NCBI GenBank assembly: GCA_023415235.1
Contig: JAEZLP010000049.1
Span: forward strand, 1 to 39,600
Origin: Bacillota bacterium
GTDB taxonomy: Bacteria > Bacillota > Clostridia > Peptostreptococcales > Anaerovoracaceae
Direction of reading: 5' to 3'
DNA length: 39,600 nucleotides
A program made the position numbers and the translations under genes. The notes under the pieces were generated by a model that was not told where the DNA came from, searched no databases, and saw only the letters and a list, made by a program, of their open reading frames with translations. Within the stretch, counting starts at the first letter, position 1. Every line of letters begins with the position of its first letter. This document shows positions 33,905-39,600 of this stretch, one piece after another.

Positions 33905-34969
33905 ATGAAAAGGAGCTTATTTTTAACAGGTGTTATCGTTTTATTGCTTTCTTTATTCGCTCAAAATGCCTTTGCAGATGATTCCGGATCCCCGGCTATC
34001 AATCTGAACAACAACCCAATCAGTGCAAAAGCTTATATTGCGGAAGGGAATCTTTACCTGCCGGTCAGAGCGATATGCGAGTCTCTTGGATATGATGTAG
34101 AATGGCTGCAGGCAGATCAGACGGTAGGGATAAATTCAGATAGCACATCAATTTTATTGAACTTCAATCAAGCAACAATTCAAGTCAATAATCATGATTA
34201 TTATATGACGGAAGGCCGTATGACCATCAAAGATAGGATATACATGAGGGCTGATTTTTTCTCTGACAATTTTGATTTGAGTGTCAAACAGGATAAAACA
34301 AACGGTACGGTGTCTCTTGACAGCATCAAGGCAAATCCGATTTCTATCAAGACAATAAAAGAGACCTCTGAAAACAGTGCGCTTAAAATCACTCTGCAAT
34401 ATCCTCAGGTCAATGGACTTGACAATAAGCGGGTCCAGGATGAAATCAATGCGCTATCCAAGCAGTTGGCAGAAAATGCGGCCAAAGAGGGTGAAAAGAA
34501 TGCAGCTGACCTTGCAGAATATCGAAAAGCGTATCCTGACGGAAGCCCAAACCCGTGTGAAACCTACTTTAATTATCATGTGAAATATAACAAAAACAAT
34601 ATGCTGAGCCTTGTATTTTTGAATTATCAATATGCAGGAGGAGCCCACGGGAACACGTTACAGACCTCGTACACAATCAATCTGGAGACAGGAAAGCAGT
34701 ATTCCTTAAAAGATCTATTCGAGAAGGATTCTGATTATGTTTCCGTGATCAGCGATGGAGTTAAGGCACAGCTGACCGAAAGAAACTTAATGAATGATTT
34801 GCTGGTATCCTTTGATAAAATCAGAGAGGATCATAGCTATTATCTTACAAATGACGGAGTCGCAGTCTATTTCCAGCAATATGAAATTTTGCCCGGCGCG
34901 GCAGGCATTCAGGAATTTCTCACTGATTTCTCATCGTTCAAGGAGCTCTTTAGCATCCAACTTGATTGA
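33905..34969 (+). CDS. Secreted protein: copper-amine-oxidase-N stalk domain plus DUF3298 (RsiV-like)
   Basis: The protein has 354 residues from ATG 33905 (AAAGGATGG directly before it; ATG 33896 is an alternative that would add three residues). A signal peptide (about 1-25, ending NAFA) is followed by a stalk domain (about 32-120, NPISAKAYIAEGNLYLPVRAICESLGYDVEW). A C-terminal DUF4163/DUF3298 region follows (about 125-350, YFNYHVKYNKNNMLSLVFLN, YAGGAHGNTLQTSYTINLETGK, and YYLTNDGVAVYFQQYEILPGAAG). DUF3298 occurs in RsiV, which binds lysozyme, and in PdaC. The enzymatic role here is unproven. Its 3' end overlaps the convergent dehydrogenase gene by 20 nt. Confidence 0.85.
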   Translation: MKRSLFLTGVIVLLLSLFAQNAFADDSGSPAINLNNNPISAKAYIAEGNLYLPVRAICESLGYDVEWLQADQTVGINSDSTSILLNFNQATIQVNNHDYYMTEGRMTIKDRIYMRADFFSDNFDLSVKQDKTNGTVSLDSIKANPISIKTIKETSENSALKITLQYPQVNGLDNKRVQDEINALSKQLAENAAKEGEKNAADLAEYRKAYPDGSPNPCETYFNYHVKYNKNNMLSLVFLNYQYAGGAHGNTLQTSYTINLETGKQYSLKDLFEKDSDYVSVISDGVKAQLTERNLMNDLLVSFDKIREDHSYYLTNDGVAVYFQQYEILPGAAGIQEFLTDFSSFKELFSIQLD

Positions 34970-35909
34970 CCGGTTTTCCGGCAAGCCAGGCCTCCAGGTT
35001 TGCGACCGCCATATGGATCAGGCGGGTTCGAGATTCCTTGGTGATCCAGGCGATATGGGGCGTAACGATGCAGTTTGACAGGCCGATCAGAGGATTGCTG
35101 TCAACGGGCGGCTCAACGGACAACACGTCAAGGCCAGCGGCGTACACCTTTCCTGATTTCAGCGCCTGAGCAAGGTTCACCTCGTTGATCAGCGGCCCCC
35201 GTGAGGTATTGAGGAGAATCACCCCGTCCTTCATTTTCCCAATCGTGTTCTTGTCGATGAAGCCTCTGTTCTTCTCAGTCAAAGGACAATGAAGGCTGAT
35301 GATATCCGAGGAGGCAAAAAGCTCATCCTGAGATGCAAAACGGATCGCTTCCGTTTCAAAGGAAGGATCGGGATGGCTGCTTGCAATCAGCACCTTCAAC
35401 CCGAAGGCTTCCGCTATCTTTGCCACGCGTTTTCCGATATTGCCGAAACCGATGATTCCAATTGTCTTTCCCGCCAGCTCCATTTGTGGAGTCAGGCAGA
35501 AACAGAAGTCCTTGGAGCTCTGCCAGCTGCCGGAATGGACCGCCTCGTTGTGAATCCCTGCCTGGTTGCAGACTTCCAGCAGCAGGGAAAAGGTGAACTG
35601 AGCCACAGAGTTGGTAGAGTATGCCGGAATGTTTGTGACGGTGATCCCGCGGGAAGCGGCACATTCCAGATCCACCATGTTGATGCCCGTCGCCAGGATC
35701 CCGATGTACTTCAAATTCGGGCACTGGCGCAGCACTTCAGCGGATAGCACACACTTGCTGGTCAAGACGGCGTCGGAGTCCCCGATTCTTTCCGCGATCA
35801 GCTCTTTCGGTGTTCTTTCAAAGACCGTCAATTCTCCGTGCAGCTCCAATCCCTTCCAGCTAAGATCGCCGGGATTGATGGTGTATCCGTCCAAAATGAC
35901 AATTTTCAT
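34950..35909 (-). CDS. D-2-hydroxyacid dehydrogenase, glycerate dehydrogenase/hydroxypyruvate reductase-like
   Basis: The protein has 319 residues. It has the NAD(P)-binding Rossmann motif GIIGFGNIGKRVAKIAEAFG (about 150-170), the catalytic Arg in NTSRGPLINE, Glu in VLSVEPP and His in TPHIAWITKES. The N-terminal substrate domain contains YIGILATGINMVDL. It probably interconverts a 2-oxoacid (hydroxypyruvate or glyoxylate) and its D-hydroxyacid. GAGGAGG precedes the ATG. It is divergent from an EamA transporter gene and shares a promoter region with it. Confidence 0.92.
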   Translation of the reverse strand: MKIVILDGYTINPGDLSWKGLELHGELTVFERTPKELIAERIGDSDAVLTSKCVLSAEVLRQCPNLKYIGILATGINMVDLECAASRGITVTNIPAYSTNSVAQFTFSLLLEVCNQAGIHNEAVHSGSWQSSKDFCFCLTPQMELAGKTIGIIGFGNIGKRVAKIAEAFGLKVLIASSHPDPSFETEAIRFASQDELFASSDIISLHCPLTEKNRGFIDKNTIGKMKDGVILLNTSRGPLINEVNLAQALKSGKVYAAGLDVLSVEPPVDSNPLIGLSNCIVTPHIAWITKESRTRLIHMAVANLEAWLAGKPVNQVGC

Positions 35910-35968
35910 GGGGGCGCCTCCTCAAAGGTAAATAGAATTCAACTTAGCATTCCTTTTTCCAAGAGAAA

Positions 35969-36010
35969 TGGTATAATAGCTACTGGTATTTATTTATGCC
36001 CATTATACCA
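35969..36010. promoter_or_regulatory. Divergent promoters with mirrored extended -10 boxes
   Basis: TGGTATAAT (35969-35977) on the plus strand and its exact complement ATTATACCA (36002-36010) give extended -10 elements pointing toward each other. The predicted starts, near 35984 (plus, EamA gene) and 35995 (minus, dehydrogenase gene), would make the two transcripts overlap by about 11 nt. A TTGTAA -35 is visible for the minus-strand promoter (16-base spacer). Confidence 0.62.
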
Positions 36011-36104
36011 AACCATGAGCAGATTACAAGAGCGGAACCTCCGGCGTTGCCATACCGGGCTGGCCCATGAAGAGCGACCGAAAGATCCGATAACGGGAGA
36101 CAAT

Positions 36105-37052
36105 ATGACAAAAAATAAAATCTACATACTGATGACATGCTCCGCCCTGTTCTGGGCGGGCGCCTTTATCGCGGGAAAGTATACCGTGCCTTACATCGCC
36201 ACCTTTACCCTTACCTTTCTGAGGTTTTTCTATGCCACCATCATTCTGTATTTTATAATGAAGCGGACCGGAGTGGAGTTCCGTCTTGAGAAAAGCAGGC
36301 TGCCGGTTTATCTCTTCACGGGGAGCGTCGGTATGTTCGGCTATCATGTGCTTTTTTTTACCGCCTTAAAATACACCACCGCCATCAATTCCTCCATCAT
36401 TGCGGCCACAAACCCCATGGTGACAACCTTGCTGGCCTTCGTTTTTCTAAGGACCGGGCTGGGGAGAAAACAGATTTTCGGGGTGTTGCTGTCCTTTGCC
36501 GGCGTGGTTCTTACGATCACAGGGGCTGACTTTGATGTGTTGAAACAGTTCGAATTTAACGTGGGAGATCTTTGGATGCTGGCCGCCGTAGCTGCCTGGG
36601 CAGCCTATGGCGTGTTCAGTAAAAGCAAAGGAAAGGATATCCCTCCTATCGTGCTCACCTTTTACAGTTTTCTGGTATGCACGATTCTGCTGGTTCCCTT
36701 TGTTCTATGGGAAAGACCCTGGGAATTCCTGCCCGGCGTTCCGGGTTCCGCCCATCTGGCGGTGCTCTATATGAGCGTATTTCCCTCGGTCATCGGCTAT
36801 CTGGTCCAGCAGCTTGCCATAAAAGAGATCGGGCCGGCAAGGGCGTCGATCTTTGTAAACCTGGTTCCGGTGTTTTCCATCCTTCTGGCAGTCCTAATCC
36901 TGAGTGAGGCCCTGGAACCGATCAAGCTTCTGACGGCGGCGCTCATTATTGCCGGTGTGATCATTTGCCAGGAGGCCGGGAGGAAACCCCCCGAACCTGC
37001 CGGCAAAGCGCTATTAGAAAATCAGACCTGCAACGAGGAAGCAAAGGGCTGA
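36105..37052 (+). CDS. EamA-family (DMT) transporter
   Basis: The protein has 315 residues from ATG 36105 (ACGGGAGA upstream). About ten helices are visible; the first half starts LMTCSALFWAGAFIAGKY and contains the ALKYTTAINSSIIAATNPMVTTLLA block. The second half ends SILLAVLILSEALEPIKLLTAALIIAGVIIC. The pattern is typical of EamA exporters. It is divergent from the dehydrogenase gene and convergent with the NhaC-type gene, overlapping the latter by 39 bases at the 3' ends. Confidence 0.88.
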   Translation: MTKNKIYILMTCSALFWAGAFIAGKYTVPYIATFTLTFLRFFYATIILYFIMKRTGVEFRLEKSRLPVYLFTGSVGMFGYHVLFFTALKYTTAINSSIIAATNPMVTTLLAFVFLRTGLGRKQIFGVLLSFAGVVLTITGADFDVLKQFEFNVGDLWMLAAVAAWAAYGVFSKSKGKDIPPIVLTFYSFLVCTILLVPFVLWERPWEFLPGVPGSAHLAVLYMSVFPSVIGYLVQQLAIKEIGPARASIFVNLVPVFSILLAVLILSEALEPIKLLTAALIIAGVIICQEAGRKPPEPAGKALLENQTCNEEAKG

Positions 37053-38492
37053 CAGAATCGCCGCGAGGATTCCGAAAGGCGCCTGGGTGAAGGCGTGATC
37101 GAAATTATTGCAGCCGGTAGCAGCTGAGGTTAAAACCGTCGCGTCGGAATAGAAGCATATGTGGCTTCCAAAAACTCCTGCGGACAGCACTGCGGCTACT
37201 GCCAAAGGCATATGCACATCCATTCCCATGGCAAGAGGTATGACGATAGGAAGGGCGATGACGTACATTCCCCAGTTGGTGCCCGTAATAAATTCCGTTA
37301 CCGCCAGTACGCAGAAAATTGTCAGCGGCATTAACGCAGGGGTCATGTACTGGGAAGCGGAGGAAATGACGTAGTATGTAAAACCGATTTGATCGTTGAC
37401 CTCGGCAAACAGAAACGCCAGCACCATCAGCATCAGCGGCAGGATCATATTTTTCAGGCCCTGCAGGGATACATCGGTGAATTCCTCTGCGGTCATCACG
37501 TTTTGAGCAAGATAGAAAACAAACAGGAAGGCCATGGTGACCAGAACGCCCATCTGCATATCCACATCGAAATAGATCGTTGCCCCCACCAGTACGATAA
37601 TCGGAAGGAAGAAGTTCATAATTCTTGGATTGTCAGGAACGCTGGCGGTAATCCCCGCTCTGATGTCGATCTTTTCCGATCCGGCCGGAGCCAGCGGACC
37701 GCCGTCTTTCACTCTTTGCTCCGCCTTTTTCATGGGTCCGAAAATAGGCACGATGCCGAGAATCACCAGCGGTACTATCAAAGTTGCGATCCAGCCGTAA
37801 AAGTTGAACGGAATGGTTTTAATAAAATAAACCAGACCCTCTCCTTCCGGCGCCCAGCCGTTTGTCTCCAGCAGTCTTCCGGCGAATACCGCCCAGGTGG
37901 TGATTGGAATGATCACACAGACCGGAGCCGCTGTAGAGTCGACAACATAAGAGAGAAACTCCCTTGGGACTTTATGCTTGTCGGTGAGAGGGGCCATGCA
38001 GGATCCTACGGTCAGGGAGTTCAGATAATCATCGATAAAGATTACGATTCCCAGCAGCCAGGTCCAGATCAAGGCGGATTTTCTGGTTTTCGCCCGCCGG
38101 GACACCCACTCTCCAAAGGCAAAGGCGCCTCCGGCCTTTTCGATGAGCGAGATGATGCTGCCCATGAGCCCGCATACGATAATCAGCCATGCGATGTCCT
38201 CGCTCATCATGACCCCGAGGAGGGAGGAACTGAACGTGCCCAGGGTGTCGCCCTGGCCTACCATGACAAAACCGATAATGGAAGAAAGAGTAAGCGCTTC
38301 AAGAATTCGTTTTGTAGTAAAAATATAAATAATCAGGAAAAATGCCGGTATCAGCGCAGCCGGCCCGAAGTCCGCGGGGTCGTCTGGCAGAAATGCGGTC
38401 AACAGCAAAGATGCTGCAAGAATGATAAGTACTGCGATCAGTGACCTTCTTCCGTTGAAGGTCTGAGCTTCAAATTGTAATTGCTTTAACAT
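37014..38492 (-). CDS. NhaC-family Na+/H+ antiporter-type permease
   Basis: The protein has 492 residues with about twelve hydrophobic helices. Characteristic blocks are IFIDDYLNSLTVGSCMAPLTDKHKVPREFLSYVVDSTAAPVCVIIPITTWAVFAG (first 20 residues IFIDDYLNSLTVGSCMAPLT) and SHICFYSDATVLTSAATGCNNFDHAFTQAPFG (in particular SDATVLTSAATGCNN). These identify the NhaC/YuiF-like ion-transporter superfamily. The cargo could be Na+/H+ exchange or an amino/organic acid coupled to Na+. AAGGAGG precedes the ATG. In the 259-base upstream gap only AT-rich DNA and a TATGGATA/TATCCATA inverted pair (38521 and 38591) are seen. Confidence 0.87.
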   Translation of the reverse strand: MLKQLQFEAQTFNGRRSLIAVLIILAASLLLTAFLPDDPADFGPAALIPAFFLIIYIFTTKRILEALTLSSIIGFVMVGQGDTLGTFSSSLLGVMMSEDIAWLIIVCGLMGSIISLIEKAGGAFAFGEWVSRRAKTRKSALIWTWLLGIVIFIDDYLNSLTVGSCMAPLTDKHKVPREFLSYVVDSTAAPVCVIIPITTWAVFAGRLLETNGWAPEGEGLVYFIKTIPFNFYGWIATLIVPLVILGIVPIFGPMKKAEQRVKDGGPLAPAGSEKIDIRAGITASVPDNPRIMNFFLPIIVLVGATIYFDVDMQMGVLVTMAFLFVFYLAQNVMTAEEFTDVSLQGLKNMILPLMLMVLAFLFAEVNDQIGFTYYVISSASQYMTPALMPLTIFCVLAVTEFITGTNWGMYVIALPIVIPLAMGMDVHMPLAVAAVLSAGVFGSHICFYSDATVLTSAATGCNNFDHAFTQAPFGILAAILSALCFLVAGLIF

Positions 38493-38751
38493 TCTGTTCC
38501 TCCTTTTTTCATGCCCACGCTATGGATAGCATTTTACATACCCATATAATGGATAACATTAATTGAAGCTATAACTTAATGTATTAATAATATCCATAAA
38601 AAATAAGAATACGCATATTTTTTTGTCAGAATTTTCAACCAAAATTTTCTTCATGCGTCGAACTGGGCGCAGGGAAGAAAAGCATGACAAACCGATGAAA
38701 AAGTGATATGGTATTGTAGGTTAATCACAAGACGGCAGGAGCAGTAAATCT

Positions 38752-39600
38752 ATGAACTTATTTATAAGAAATGCTAAAAAGGTCGTGGTTATGGCCACCG
38801 TTTTTGCATCATTTTCGGGAATATTTGTACGGCTGATCAACGCAGGCGCCATCGCAATCGGGTTCTATCGGCTCACCTTTGCGGTGCCATTTTTTGCAGC
38901 TGCGGTCCTTATGAAGCATCGAGAGGAGCTGAGGGCGTTAACCTTGAAACAGGCGGCCGGATGCGTGCTGGGAGGCTTATTCCTTGCTGGGCATTATTTC
39001 TCCCTGTTTACCGCAGTCAGCCATACCACAATCGCCAGTGCGGTTATGCTGTGCAATATCAGCCCCATCATCATCCTGATCATTTCCGCGCTGTTTTTTC
39101 ATGAGAGGGCCACGGGCAAGGCTATACTCGGCGTGGTGATTACTCTCGCAGGGGCTGCCATTATTACCGGCGGCGACTACAGCTTTTCCGGGGAGGCTGT
39201 TTATGGCGATATCATGGCCTTTTTCGGCGCGCTTTTCTATGCCCTTTATTTCCTGGTGGGAAGGAAGATGCGTAAAACCATCAATACCCCTGTCTATGTA
39301 TTTTTCGTTTTCACCACCTGCTGGGCGGTTTTTCTTGTCGGAATGATCGCAACGAAAACACCATTTACGGGATATTCCTCCATGGACTTTATTTATCTGT
39401 TCGCATTTGCCATGGTCTGCTCCATCGGCGCCCATGCTATTTTTAATTGGTCCCTTGCTCATGTGTCGCCCCTCTACCTTTCCACTATCGGTACGGGGGA
39501 AGTAATCTTTGCGGCATCCTGGGCAGCGCTGATCTTCGGAGAAATTCCAAATGTCTGGCAGTGGGTCGGAGGCGCGATCACCATCTGCGGCCTGCTGTAT
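38752..39600 (+). CDS. EamA-family (DMT) transporter, C-terminus beyond window
   Basis: The frame opens at ATG 38752 (AGGAG at 38737-38741) and stays open to the window end, giving at least 283 residues. Eight to nine helices are visible. ASFSGIFVRLINAGAIAIGFYRLTFAVP and ASAVMLCNISPIIILIISALFFHERATG belong to the first half, and LYLSTIGTGEVIFAASWAALIFGEIP to the second (first residues ASFSGIFVRLINAGAIAIG). It is a probable exporter of unknown substrate and the third EamA gene in 7 kb. Confidence 0.87.
   Translation, partial: MNLFIRNAKKVVVMATVFASFSGIFVRLINAGAIAIGFYRLTFAVPFFAAAVLMKHREELRALTLKQAAGCVLGGLFLAGHYFSLFTAVSHTTIASAVMLCNISPIIILIISALFFHERATGKAILGVVITLAGAAIITGGDYSFSGEAVYGDIMAFFGALFYALYFLVGRKMRKTINTPVYVFFVFTTCWAVFLVGMIATKTPFTGYSSMDFIYLFAFAMVCSIGAHAIFNWSLAHVSPLYLSTIGTGEVIFAASWAALIFGEIPNVWQWVGGAITICGLLY

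Noticed and set aside
37389..38444. 351-codon plus-strand open frame opposite the NhaC-type gene
   Set aside because: Low-complexity His/Gln/Asp-rich translation typical of an antisense shadow of a membrane-protein gene.
38977..39462. 161-codon minus-strand frame at the right edge
   Set aside because: Antisense to the EamA gene; charged low-complexity translation without a start signal.

Overview
The window looks like a chromosomal segment of a low-to-mid GC, Gram-positive anaerobe of the class Clostridia. The signs are strong AGGAGG-type ribosome binding sites, FeoAB with a DtxR/IdeR-like operator, SLH and copper-amine-oxidase-N 'stalk' surface proteins, a GHKL/LytTR two-component pair, a single-chain PurL with a compact pur operon, a split ThrE exporter and an NhaC-type antiporter. 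A putrescine-type aminotransferase hints at amino-acid or polyamine fermentation. I cannot name genus or species from sequence alone.

Layout. 1-3.8 kb (minus strand): ferrous iron uptake feoA-feoB, then a two-gene threonine/serine-type exporter. 3.9-8.3 kb (plus): a radical SAM protein, a class III aminotransferase and a secreted lytic transglycosylase. 8.35-10.4 kb (minus): histidine kinase plus LytTR regulator, transcribed divergently from a 1492-residue SLH/YDG surface protein (10.7-15.2 kb). 15.5-28.3 kb (plus): the purine operon purL-purE-purC-purF-purM-purN-purF2-purH-purD. Together these cover PRPP to IMP except the PurB step (and PurK, if needed), which are not in the window. 28.3-31.1 kb (plus): small, AT-richer accessory genes: an ABM-like protein, an orphan Nif11-type RiPP precursor, a small membrane protein, two GNAT acetyltransferases and a 41-codon ORF. 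31.1-33.8 kb (plus): marR-MFS-EamA operon under a probable self-repressed promoter. 33.9-39.6 kb: a secreted DUF3298/RsiV-like protein, a D-2-hydroxyacid dehydrogenase (minus) divergent from an EamA transporter, an NhaC-family antiporter (minus), and a third EamA transporter running off the window end.

Most notable points: (i) an orphan Nif11-leader peptide with a GG cleavage site and a 27-residue Cys/Ser/Thr-containing core; (ii) a second PurF-like protein in the pur operon whose catalytic N-terminal Cys is Gly while the PRPP loop and Fe-S cysteines are kept; (iii) nested ATGTTCG/CGAACAT boxes in front of purL; (iv) large folded intergenic elements between purE-purC and purH-purD; (v) a 21-bp-period direct repeat upstream of the SLH protein, fitting the adjacent LytTR regulator; (vi) DtxR-like and MarR-like operators placed on identifiable promoters. 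No tRNA, rRNA, CRISPR array, insertion sequence or prophage was seen.
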